Positions 12,840 through 25,500 of a stretch of DNA of 64,000 nucleotides are shown one piece after another; position 1 is the stretch's first letter; the number at the start of each line of letters is the position of its first letter. This stretch comes from Bostrychus sinensis. Taxonomy: Eukaryota > Chordata > Actinopteri > Gobiiformes > Eleotridae. The stretch spans positions 31,611,719 to 31,675,718 of the forward strand of contig CM036253.1 in assembly GCA_020698575.1 (NCBI GenBank), written 5' to 3'. The notes beneath the pieces are model-generated. The model did not search any database. It saw only the letters and a program-made list of their open reading frames with translations, and was not told the DNA's origin. A program made the position numbers and the translations under genes.

Positions 12840-13339
12840 ATTATGCCAATGTGGCTGTCAGCTCTTTGGGAATCTTGTCATACTGGAATTCATCATTGAG
12901 ACAACATCCTACAAAGTACAAATACAATTTTGAATACATTTTGGATATGTTTTATTAATGTATCATTTCATTAAAATGAAGCCATATCTCAAATTTAAAA
13001 AGCTTGTTATAAAAATAATAGCAACATTAGCTGAACACTTTTAAAATTTGAGGCAGTTTTCTTTTTGCGGCAGCCTTAATTTGAAAGCCTGAGACATTTT
13101 GGGAATTTTAAAAATATTTTTTTTAATTTGAGAGAATAGTTTCTTCTTAAGGCAAGAACAATTTTGATTTTGTATTTCAGGGCCAACATTTTTTAGGGCT
13201 GGCTCGTTAAACTTACAAACGTGTAACTATCTGCCTTTGAGTTGCAATAGCCTACTTAATCCTCTTTAAATCCTCTCTGTTTAATGTGAATCCCTTAATA
13301 TTTAATCATACCTTTGCACATATGCAGTAATAGCCTCAT

Positions 13340-13559
13340 TGGGGAGCAGTGTCACCAGTGTTCCAGGAGGTGGCGTGTGAGAGCTTCAGTTCCTCAGAGC
13401 AGATGTTTGGTTCGGTTCAGTGGTGTGTTCAGGTTCTGTGGAGCGTGGTTTCTCTCTCACCATCCCTGACATGCCGCACGGACTCAGAGGACACGCGTTT
13501 ACTGCATCATCACTCTGAACATACATCTGTGTACGGCCACAGCTCCAAAAGAACAAAAG
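13340..13559 (+). promoter_or_regulatory. Promoter/5' UTR of bmerb1-like gene
   Basis: GC rises relative to the surrounding DNA just before the coding ATG. The transcription start is not resolved. An ORF from 13349 crosses this region in another frame and is not the protein, because only the 13560 frame joins the conserved exon 2. Confidence 0.4.
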
Positions 13560-16500
13560 ATGGAGAAGGAGAGAAGATGCTCTCAGCAGTACGGCTCGGT
13601 GGACAGGAGGCAGGTGGAGGCACGCGACGACAAACCAGGTGAGCACAAGATAAAAGTGAGAAATAGAAATCCACTTTTATTATTTTTAAGGAATGTAGCC
13701 TATTTATAAACATAATTGTATTTATATTAATTCATTCAAGCCTAATTATCCATAGTTTTATTTTATTTATTTTTTATTTTATTTTGTATTTTTTCCAAAA
13801 ACTCGTAGCTCCTTAATGTTGGCTAACGAGATGCTAATTTTGAAGCTAATAAATGCTAAAGGGGTTAAAAACAAAAGTTAGGAGCCAAGACACTATTCCA
13901 GGTAGTTTGCTTTAGTTATACAGATACTGATAAGTGTTTTTTTTTTTAATTAAAATAACTTATAATCTTATAACAGGTATTTTATTTAACAACTATATTT
14001 AAAAACTATGAATGAGAGGAACATTAGCTCAACAGTAACCTAGCACAATTTAAAGAGGCTATATTATGTTTTTATTTATCTTATTCAACCAATCCTGGTC
14101 ATTTCTAGAGCAGCATTGCACATGTTACAACCTTTAAAAACATTATCTGACTAAAAGAATATGTTTCCAATAAATACTTTACTGGTGTTGTACAGAAACA
14201 GGTGAAGAGACCAGCAGAAGGCAGTTCTGTTGTGCTCCTGTGAACAGAAACAGAGGGAAAAAAGCAATTTGCTTCCTTAAACTTTTTGTATGATGCCATT
14301 TTACTACAAAATGAAAAATGTCTGTGAGGAATCAGTGGAAACAGAGCTGTGCACAATTTTATGGATAAATGACTCAGAGCAGACTGGATGTAGAGGGCTT
14401 GTTGATCCGTGCTTCCTGGAAAAGGCAGGGTTTCATGTGTCTATGCCAGGGATGTATAATAAGACCTGGTGAAAGGCACTGCCCCCTCTTTCCTGATGCC
14501 AGTTTAATTCGTGGCCACTCTGTGGAACTGCAGCAAAAAAAAAAAAAAAAAAAAACATGCGGCCCAGAAACGATTTTTCCCCTAAAGTGCAATGTAAAAA
14601 AAAAAAAAATCCTGGTGTTCAGCTGACAGGGCACCTACATCTGTGAAAATTGTTGGATTTTGTAGTGTTTACACTATTATCTATTTTCCCACCATGGACA
14701 TTTTCCCCATTCAAAATCTTTCATTTGGCAAAAAAATTACTTTTTATGGTTTGTGACGTCACCTCTCTAGCCCGCCATCGCTCCCATTGGTAAGAACCGG
14801 TTGCGTGGTACTCGAAGCAAGACCGCACTTGCTCTATGGGCCGCACAATGCACAAGTAACGCAGAAGTGAAGAACTTTTTTGGCATCATGCACCAAGAAG
14901 GGCTATTGAAAACAACGGCGGTCATGACGTCATTCATTATCCAGCTCTATAATACATCCATGGTCTACGCAGAGCCATGAGGCTGAGCATTTTCAGCTCC
15001 TGAGAAGATCAGTGCATACAGGATTACCCAAGATTACTGTAGACACAAAATTCTACTCCAGGGATGTTTTGGAGGTAGCATGGTCAAAAATAAAATAAAA
15101 TTTAAAAGCAGAATGGGGGACCTTTAAAATGTCATGTCATGGCAGACCAGTGGGGGATCTACTCTGTTTAAAAGACAAAAATAATAATTAAATAAATACA
15201 AAGCAGCACTTTTATCATCACAGACTGTCAAATCATTCATTTATGGTGGTGTGTTATTTATTCATAACAACTATTTAGTCTATGTTTTTCATGCAACAGC
15301 TAAAAGATAATAATGCTGCATTGTTTTAGAAAATGTCACCTTTTCAATTGCAGTTGTCTAAATAATGCAAAAATGTTGTAATAAAAATATAAATGCTCTT
15401 CTAACAAACCTGGAATTTATAGTACAACAATGGTTAAAGTAGGCATGAGTTTAACATGTAGTCTACATTATTTATTAAGCCTTTTTCAGCTTTTTTTTAT
15501 TTTTATTTTTTTTATTGGACTGGCAGTTTAGAAGTGACAGGAAATCATGGATGAGACATTTGGCAAATTGTCAGAGTCAGGACTTGAACCCACAGTGCTG
15601 AGGCAGGCTGTAGCTGTTGTGTATAGCCGGTGTCGCATAAAATGATGACTTATTGACACTGAAACACCTTCAGAGTAGTAGTTGTGGCTCTTGCTATGAC
15701 ACATTCTTTTTAACAAGCAGCCAAACATCAAATTTGTGCCATTTTAAGGACATTGGTGAGGTCCATGACATAACATTAAGACATGTTGGATTGTATTGAA
15801 CACTCTGGTCCTATTTTCTACTAGAGGTCGATATATCGAGCCGATTTTTGCCTTTTTTAGTCAGTTGGCAATCGGACGATTCTTGCTCTTTAATGCCGAT
15901 TTTTGGTTAGGCACGGGCAACCATGTGACTGACTGTGACTGTAGCAGTTTGGACTCTTACCCTGCATTTCATAGGAAACAGCCAAAAACACTTTATCTCA
16001 TCCTGAAAAGCTCAAAACGGCAATATAAAGATTTTGCTCATTTCTGTGGCATAGAAGCTGCACAGCAGGTTTGACTGAGATTGCCTTATTGGTTTTCTCA
16101 AAAAAAACTCATCTTTATCAGTTCATTAGAATTAGTTTTAGTGTACTGAGTTTACTGAGACAAATGGCTATATAATATGAAATTCTTTCATAAAATTAAG
16201 AAAATTGTTGATTGAGTTTATTGGCCATCGGCTGCTTTGAATTTTAAAAATCGGCATCAGCCATAGAAAAACTCATATCAGTTGACTTCTATTTTCTACT
16301 GAAACAATCGTGGACCTGAATTAAAATGGAGAGTCACATTCTGTTAAATAACACATTTCCAGTTTTAATTAGTTCCACTCAGGCTGAAGCTGGCTCTGAC
16401 TGCAGATCCAGCTGCATGGAGAGTTCTGTTTGTGCACACAGGCGCTCCACGTTGTGTTGTGTGTATGAATGTAATGTGTGAAGGTGATTAAAAGCCAATG

Positions 16501-19500
16501 GCCTGCGTGCTGCTGGATGAGTCATCTCTGCTGTAAGAAGGAGCAGGGGGGGTCGGATGTGGGTAACTCACTAATCCTTAGAGCAGAATGTGAGGAAGAT
16601 GGACATAATGTACTGCGTAGGTGTTTTGTCAGTGCAGGTGTGGCTCATTCATCAGTAGAATACCATTGGTTTATGGATAGGTGACCAGATTTTTAGACCC
16701 AAAAACTGGGACTAATCACGGTGCATTTGAACTTACCAATTGATAAAAAAAAGCTTCCGAAATGCATGCAAATTTTCTGTCAGGTCATTTGCAGTTAAAG
16801 TACATGCCGCTTGGGTTTAAGTTTTGAATTTTAATGGCAATTTATTAATAAAAGTAATGATCTAATTTTAATTGACAATGATAATAATTTATCAACTTTA
16901 GTGTTTTTAGTTTTCTGTGCTTTTATATAGATTAAAATGGTGACAACTGGGACATGGTTTGTAGTGTTCTTACAGATACTGTATGTCTTCGAACATGGGA
17001 TCCTAAAACTGGGACTGTCCTGGTTAAATAGGGACATGTGGTCACCATATTTATGTCTGAAAATCACAAGAACCATAATTTTTCTTTAGTCGCAAAGTGG
17101 ATTGTACTGCCTCATGACCAGAAGCTCCTGCATGCTAGTACCAGCAGTAGTAGCGTAGCAGTAGAAGTTGTAGTGGTAGTAGTACATGTTGCTTTGCAGT
17201 TGCTAAAAACTTTGAAGGCAAGCGACTACAGGAGAATAGGATAACATTTGTAACTAACAGACATTGTGAAACTTCTCCAGTCGATTACTGGCAACAACAT
17301 GAGGAAAAAATACTGTATACTGAAACTTTTTTTGTAATTGTTCCTTCATATGCAAATAAGCCGTTATCTACTAACAAATAAAAAAGCTGAATATTGAATA
17401 GAATTTGCCCTCAAGTAAAAGTGATGTTTTTAATGTTTTAACTGATGTTTAAGAGAAAAAAATCTCAAGTAGCAATTTAAGTTCACTGAAGTTTACTAAT
17501 GATACTACTAGTGCCACTACTGCTACTACTATTGCTGCTACTTTCTGCTCATAAAAATGTCTATAGCCTAGCCTTGCCTTAGTCTATAGTATTGGCAGTA
17601 ATTCTAAAGCAATTGAACTTTTTTGTACGTGTCAAGTTAAGTTGGTACGGCCATTTGCCCACTAAACTACAGCATTGCAGACAGCTGTTGTGTCCTAGGC
17701 CAACCCTCACTGTAAGCTCTATCTAACTATGGGAGCTCCAGCATGCTTTTAGTCAAGTTTTTAGTGTCCTGGCCAAGAAAAACAAAAGTGTACACTTGGG
17801 TAATCAAAACGTGATCTTCAGAGCCATACGTGAAAAGTGTAAAGGAAATATTCGGCACTCAAAACACCACAAAGAAGAAAAGGGGGTTAGCTTCAAAGCA
17901 GGTAAGGGCCAAAAGGGCCAAATTAGAAAATTACAAGATTTGTGAGGGCCAGATAGATCGGCACATTACTGGCTAAACATAATTAATACTTATGTTCACT
18001 ATATGAGGTACATTCTATTCAAATTATTGTTGCAAGGAAGAAGAGAAAACGATCACAAATCAGCTATAATCGGTGTAATCATTCACAAATCACAGTTAAT
18101 TTGGTTACTGACATGTAAAAAGCTTTGGTTAACACAGGCTCAAAGACACAACTACATTACCATGACAACAAGACAAAAGTCATGTGATCTCCTTCCTTAT
18201 TGTTCATAAAACAATATCACTTTTATCTAACTTTTCTCTTCTCAACCTGTATAGTGCTTGTAGGCTGTGTGTATTCTCAGTGTAACAGAATATCTTTCCT
18301 TGTTCAGCAGAGGATGTGGTGTCGATGGCCGACTCCTCCATCACCATAGAGGACATCGAGGGAGAGCTGTTTAAGATTGAGCGGATACGGGACGTCCTGG
18401 TGCGCAGAGAATCTGAGCTCAGATACATGTAAGATTTTCTTTATCTGTGGAACCTAGCAGGCCGTGAATGTGCATTAACTTCCTAAAATGGCTAATTCTG
18501 ATAGGTCTGCACAATATTTAGCACATTTGTTCAATCTAAGAACTGCTTGTGTCACAATAGTATAATCATTAACACATCCCAACATATGCCTTCATTATTA
18601 TTAGCACTAGTGGAACATTTTTTAGAATAGTGATTCAACAGTGATTTTTTAGAACTGGTGGGTCAGAGCCTAAAATTGGGTCACAGGGAGGTTAATTGTA
18701 GTTTTGTAGTCCAGGTAAATATAGTTTTGAAATATTTTAAAATGTGTGTCATAAATCTCTTTACACACATGCACCGTCACAGGACCCTTTCCTAAACACA
18801 ATCCCCTCCAACTTTCTTATCCAGACATGCTACTAGATCCCACAAAACATATGCTTGAGCCAGCAACTCTAGCTTCTCTCAACATGGAGGAGCAGCGGCT
18901 CTACTCCAAGCTCCTCCCGGGTTACTGAGCTCCTCACCCTATATGTAAGGAAGCGCTCAGCTACCAAGTGGAGCAAACTCATTGTCCCAGATAGGAAGGC
19001 ACTGTTTGTAAAGGGCTATTAACCTCTTAAACCCGAATAGAGCCCGACGGGGCTCCGCGCCCCCTTGCGTCCGCTTGTTGGGACCATAGCAGGGAGATAC
19101 AACGGCTGACACACACATGTTTGACATCCTCGTGTTCGGACAATTCGTGGCAACAAAACTACCTACTTCAATTTCTATTCAACAGTTGGATTCTGCCTGG
19201 ATTTTTAAAAAATAAAACATGTATATCTTTCCATTACTTTGTTTATTTGGCACAAATTTTGCTGCAGTAGACCAAGATATGTGAAATTTTCAATTTATGT
19301 TGTTATTTGCTTCTCTACAGGAAGGAAAAAGGCTTTTTTGGAGGCAAATATGTGTTTTTTTTTTTTCAGGTGGAAATTAGAATAATCCATTTCAACCTCA
19401 ATTTATGGTCAAACAATATAATTTACTAATATTATTTCTCTTCCACAGTAATCCCCACAGTCCACCAATTAATTTGCTACCAAGGTTAGCTATGTACACC

Positions 19501-22500
19501 CAGTAAATGCTAAGTAAAACCTTAATAAATGTAGATATAGAATTTTCGGGAAAAAGGCCTCAGAGCTTAACAGGTTAAGTAAAATAATAAAAACAAAATA
19601 ACTTATAACCAAAAAAAAAAAAAAAAACAACTAAAAAGTGACTCAGAATAAAATGTTCAAGGATAAAAGTGGGTCTAACCAACCATCAAACCATCTAAGA
19701 AACATGAATTCAGAAGCTTGAATATCCTTGTTATTGATATTTTTTCAACATAACACTACACTACATATACTATACCAAGGGACAATCAAATATCGCAAAT
19801 CATATTGCTATTGCAATTTTGAATGAAGTTATTGCATATTAAATGGCGCAACCCTTAACTATTTTTGTCAACATACAAATGACTATGTATGTGACTATGT
19901 ATGTGCTGTCAGTGAGGGGGTATTGAACATTAGCATTAGCAGGTGGCCTGATACAGTATTTTGCTGCTACAAGCTACAAGCATGTAGGCTACAACGGCAA
20001 AAGGCTACATGCTACAAGTGAATGGATACTTAAGACTATGTAAAGCTGGACTTGTGGCACGCTAAATAACATCACATACAGAAGCCAGAATTATACATAC
20101 TAGTGCCGTTAAATGTTATCTGGAGCAGCCATGTGTAACAAGTGATATCTCCCAGGATGCACATTTCCTAGTTTTCTGTCTTATTCTTTTTCTATAATGA
20201 TTTCATTAGTGTTCCTGGGAGACCCATCTCATTATTCTGACACATGAGGGTGAGGCTGGAGGAGCAGACAGGAGCAGACACACTGGTGCATAATGACTCA
20301 GGCTTAATGACCGTCTCACTGTTCTATTGTTTTAATGTGGGAGGATTTAGGAAGGAGTCGAAGAAGCTGTGGAATTGTGACATGCATTTTAGAATTCATT
20401 ATCAGGTTATCCACAAAGTTATTAAAATATTGGTAATATTTGGTCTTCTAGGTGACTTTTTTCTTTTCATTTCAACATACAACATATTTATAAAGGTATT
20501 ACAAGTAAGGTCCATGCAGCCGCGATTAGAATCTTGTACTGGTCACAGATATATGAGAGTTATACTAATAATACAAAAATATGGATTTAAATGAATATAC
20601 ATTTGTGTAGATATGAATTCAGTATTAAATTAGTGGCATTCAAATGTATTCAAAAGTCCTATAGTTCACCTGAACAACCCTGCAGGTACTCTGAAGATAG
20701 CCAGCCTTTGTGCCAGTCCCAATCACAGATAAACAGAGTGTTATGAACAGGGCTTGACATTAACTCTAGCCAACTGACCAAATGCAGCTAGATTTCCATT
20801 TTGACCAGTAACATATTCATTATAATAATAATACATTTTATTTATAAAAGCGCTTTTCATGACACTCAAAGATGCTGTACAAGGGTAAAACAAGAGAAAC
20901 AAACAACAAAACAAGCAAACAAATATTAAACTTTAAACTTTAAAAGCAGTTCTAAAAAGGTGGGTCTTGAGATGTTTTTTTGAAGGTGGGGAGGTCAGTG
21001 CAGTCATGGATGGGTTGTGGGAGTGATTTCCAGAGGGTGGGGGCAGCGACGGAGAAGGCTCTGTCACCCCCATTCTCACTTGCCACGTTGTCTGATTGGA
21101 TTTTTTTTTTTTTTTTTTTTTCACTTCAAACCTGACTTTTTACTGCTATGGATATAATCCCCATATTTTAAAACCTATAGTAAATCAGTGGAGACACAAA
21201 ATTAAGCTTGTTAGAGGGTCTTAACAAAAAAAAAATATATATATATAGATAGATTTTCTGAGCCAAAAAAAAAAACAAATTTCTTTTTGATGTTGATAAA
21301 TTACTGTTTTAAGAAGTACATTTTTAGTGGGAATTTTCAAAAGAATTGTAAAAACTAACAAATAAAAACAGAAAAAACAGATAATTGTCTTATATTCTAC
21401 ACATGAATCAACATTTTAACATCTAAACTATGGCTAGTGAAAAACCTAAATGGCTAATAACCTTTAAAGAACACAAGCCAAAATGACCAGGGAGCCAAGT
21501 TAATGTCAAGCCCTGGTTATGAAGCACATTTGACGAGCCTAGAAGAAAAAAATCTGAAAGGAAAGAAGACATATGCCATTTTCCATCAAGCATCTCCCAG
21601 CTGTACGCAGTGACTGTTTGAATAGCCCAGCTCAGTGGATCTGAAGGGGATTACCTGTTCCTGTGTGTCCTCAGTGTAACAGCAGACGACACACGGTGAG
21701 GCTGCTCCTCTGTGTCAGACTGAAATGAGATCTGATACAGTCAGAAAAGCTGTCAGCTGTGGTCCACTCTCCAGGACTGAGAGGACATTATTCCTGATAA
21801 TAAAGGGATGGCACGCAGACAGCTGAGCCCACACACTCTGTTTATGTCTCACATCATATGCCCTCATTATGCTGTATGCTTTAAGGCAACCAGCGAGGGC
21901 TCAGAACGGATCAGTGGTTTTGATGAGTAAAGGCACAGTTGAGTTGTGTAAAATCATGCTTGTTACCAAAAGTCAAGCATGATTCTGCATTCTATTTTGA
22001 CATAGTAAGTTAAATTAAAGCAGAAATGCAGTATAAGTCCTTGTACTCTGTCTAAGGGTCAAAACCCGGTTAAAATCAAAATGTAACAAAGACTAAACTG
22101 GGACTAAATCACTATATTTATATACATCAAGTCTGTCTATGTATAATAATGCTGTGTGTATTATGTTAATGTAGGTTTTGCTGCTTTACTAACGTATGCT
22201 AACCTCATCATTCAGCTCTTTAACAGTTGTTGATGAGGAAGCACAGGTCCTATATACATATGTTCTGGGCAAGTGTAATTCGAAGTCTGAAGTGGCTTAT
22301 TGCTTGTATTTGATGCTACTAATGTTCTTTACCCACTCACTGACAGCACACGCATGTAGTAAATCAATTGCCGCTTATCCAAATCGTCTTGTTTAGATAC
22401 GGAATTTGCCGTTTCTAGCAGCATGTGTTCGCATATGCATCATTTTTAAAGACAGAATTGATTTTAAATAAATTATAGCTACCCATCTGGTCGAGCTGAC

Positions 22501-25500
22501 TGTATTCCCATTAAGCTGGTCCCTGCAGGGCTTCCATTGGCGCTCACATGATATTTAACTAAGAAAAGGTGTGACGGATTTTTTTTACTCTTTAATGTTT
22601 TACACTTTGAAAGCACACATCACAATTCAATTTTGTTTTGTCTATTTAATATATGAACTATGAATTTCAAGATCGAATTTTAAAATGTGGATTCATTTTT
22701 CCTAGCCTTGCACTGCATGAAATCTAGATGTTCCTATAAATATACATATTTTAGATACATCCCAATATGGATTTCCTGTACTAATATCTTATACTGAAAG
22801 AGTTGTTTTTGTTGAGATAAAGTGCATTTTAAAATGGATCCACAGGAAGAGTAGCTGGCTCTAGTGCATAGCCAATGGTGATCCAAATAAATAAAAAAAA
22901 CACCCATTGCACGTTTACTAGTAAATATATGGTAATTCAGTCAGTATCTCATTGTTAATGCTGTCCCTTGTTTGCTCAGGATGGATGATATCCAGCTCTG
23001 CAGAGAAATCACCAGACTGAAGAAGGAGCTACAGAAAATCGTCTCTATACCAGGTCAGTTAATAATTTTACTTAAATATCCCATATTATTATTAGTTTTG
23101 GACACCTTTGCATTAGTATTTCACATTTTATACCTCAAAATAATGTATATGTATGAAAAATGTCTTCTTGTGGAGAGCTGTTACTTTCAATTTGCAGAGA
23201 AAGCTTGGATTAAGTGCCCCTGCAGTTAACAGACCATAACATGGATAATTAGCTCAGCTATTAGCAATATAACATTAACAGACAGATAAATGACCTTACT
23301 GCTTCTTAGTGACAATAACTGAAACACTGAAATGATCAGAATGAGTTCGGTGACAGAGCTTTAGAAATGTGCAGGAGCACTTCCTGGTTTCACGTGTCTA
23401 CATACAGAGGTGAGACCAAGCGTTTTCAGCTCTTGAGAACAGGATGACCTCAGCATACAGGATTACTCAAACGTGCGTGCATGAAAAAAAATACTACACC
23501 AGGTATGTTTTTGAGGTACAAACATTATAACATGGTAAATTGCTCAGAAAAGTCAATTTAGCAGAAGAGGGGACTTTTAAAATAATGTTGTTTTTATGTA
23601 TTTGAGAGACAATATCTGAAAGTATCTTCTGAATGTATTTCTCTAAAGTCTATCCCGGGTTGTTATATAAGACTAAGAAGCTCTTTCTGGTGAAATGCAC
23701 TCCCTCACATTCCTTCTTTCATTAAGTTCAGATGACAGCTCTGATAAAGATGAAGGTTGCTGTGGTAACTCCAAAGATCAGAAGAACCACTGTACACTAT
23801 CTGCAGCAGTCTTGGGTGGCAGTATGACTGGGCAGAGACAATAATAGTGCTGTTTCTTTTTACCAACTCAAAGCGAACTGTTCCATTTGTTAGTGTACTG
23901 TTTAGTGTGTAATCTACAGAATTAATTGGAAGGAGCCATTTTAGAAGCCTTATTCTTGTCCCAGAACTGCCAAGAGGGGACAAACTGTGCGCTGCTAGAG
24001 GAGAAGCACATTCATGTTTCCTACTGAGGACACATTCTTGTTGAAAAGACATTTATTAGCTGAACAGATTTTAATTAAATTTTGTGTGTAATCACTGTCA
24101 GACCTATCTCCCCTACTGTTTATTGACCACTGCGTGTCCCATCAGGGCCACCATAGCTAAGGAGGACAGGGAAGTGAGAATTTGTTGATGGTTTTTTATG
24201 GATATGTATGGTCTGAAAATGTGGTTGGTGATAGTTGATAGTGAGATTTCTTGTGTGCCTGTTTGACAGAAAAAGACAAGTCAAAGGAGGACAGAGAGAG
24301 AGAAGAGGAGCTTCTGCAGCAGATCAACAAACTGGTGGAGACCAGAGACTTCCTGGTGGAGGATGTGGAGTTCGAGAGGCTCAGGTTGGTCTTCAGTTTG
24401 CTTTAAAACAATAAGACTTAGCTGGTATTACATTTGCACAACTCATTTCTGTTGTTTTTCCAACAGAGAAAGAGAAGAAGACAGAGAGATGGCAGCCTTT
24501 TTACAGTCAAAACTTACAAAGACATTAGCTAAAAGGAGTAAGTATGGTTCTCAAAATGTTTACATGAAGTACCACCACAGACAATATTTGGCTCACAAGT
24601 ATCATTATCCATGAGCCTAAAAATCTGGATCCCTTTAAGGGTGAGGGGTCTCAAATGAGCAACAAAATAACCTTAACCTAGAGCTGCTCGATTATGGAAA
24701 CGTTTATAATCACGATTATTTGGGTCATAATTGAAATCACGATTATTTAAAACTCGGCCCGTAACAGCTAATCAGATTAATTGTTTATAATCAATTATTA
24801 AAATAATCATCAACTAATTTAATAATTGTTTAATCGTTAACTGGGGTATTCACAGACTCTAAAACAAACCAAAAGCTGAGAGAGGAGAGTTTATAACCAA
24901 CACAGAGCAGTAAAGCAACAAAAACTGTTAAAATCAATGTACATTTTGTGTTTTTGATTAAAGATATCTTTGTGTGTGTATATGCTATATCCAAACGTCC
25001 GCCAGTAACATAGCTGTAACTTCGTCTGATTCAAATTTTGCAAAAATTAAGTAATTTTTGGTAGAATTTTCACAATTTTTAACTATAAAACACTGCAAGT
25101 TTTTAACCACTTTAACCACACATTTCACTATCCGATTAATCGAAACAATAATCCTCAGATTAATCGATTATCAAAATAATCATTAGTTGCCTTTTTAAAA
25201 CAATTATTCATGAACAGTGTTTCGGACAAAGAGAAGAGCGTGGTTAGCCTTGACAGCACTGTAAAGTCCATCTTTCACAAAGCAAGCATGCGGATCCACT
25301 TTTAACTTTCACTTTTGCCCCTAAACAGAGGCCTAGCGTTAGCTCCGTAAGCGTTTGAGTAAAACACACTCTCACCAAGCAGGTTTTGGGCAGAGTGAGC
25401 ATGTGAGTTTAATTGTTTTTTCTCAATTACATAGATTTTGTAATCGTAGGGAGCCAAAATCATAATCACCATTAAAATTTAATTAATTACAGAGCCCTAG

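Larger units (their letters stand above)
10017..13340. other. mfsd6l 3' UTR and spacer to bmerb1-like gene
   Basis: No further gene is supported. The 3' UTR begins at 10017. An imperfect hairpin (AACCATATATAATGTAGTATATGGTT) lies near 10200-10226. ATTAAA at about 10463 and AATAAATAAAT near 12130 are possible poly(A) signals. Two transposon-type elements lie inside (10942-11367 and 12594-12839). ORFs such as 11482-11736 have no recognisable content. Confidence 0.5.

Noticed and set aside
13349..13642. 97-codon ORF as start of the bmerb1 protein
   Set aside because: Its frame does not join conserved exon 2; the frame from ATG 13560 does, with a proper GT donor.
20244..20594. 116-codon ORF in bmerb1 intron
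   Set aside because: No domain, no splice or promoter support; composition fits chance.
23705..24052. 115-codon minus-strand ORF
   Set aside because: Lies in an intron, no recognisable motif, no transcript signals.
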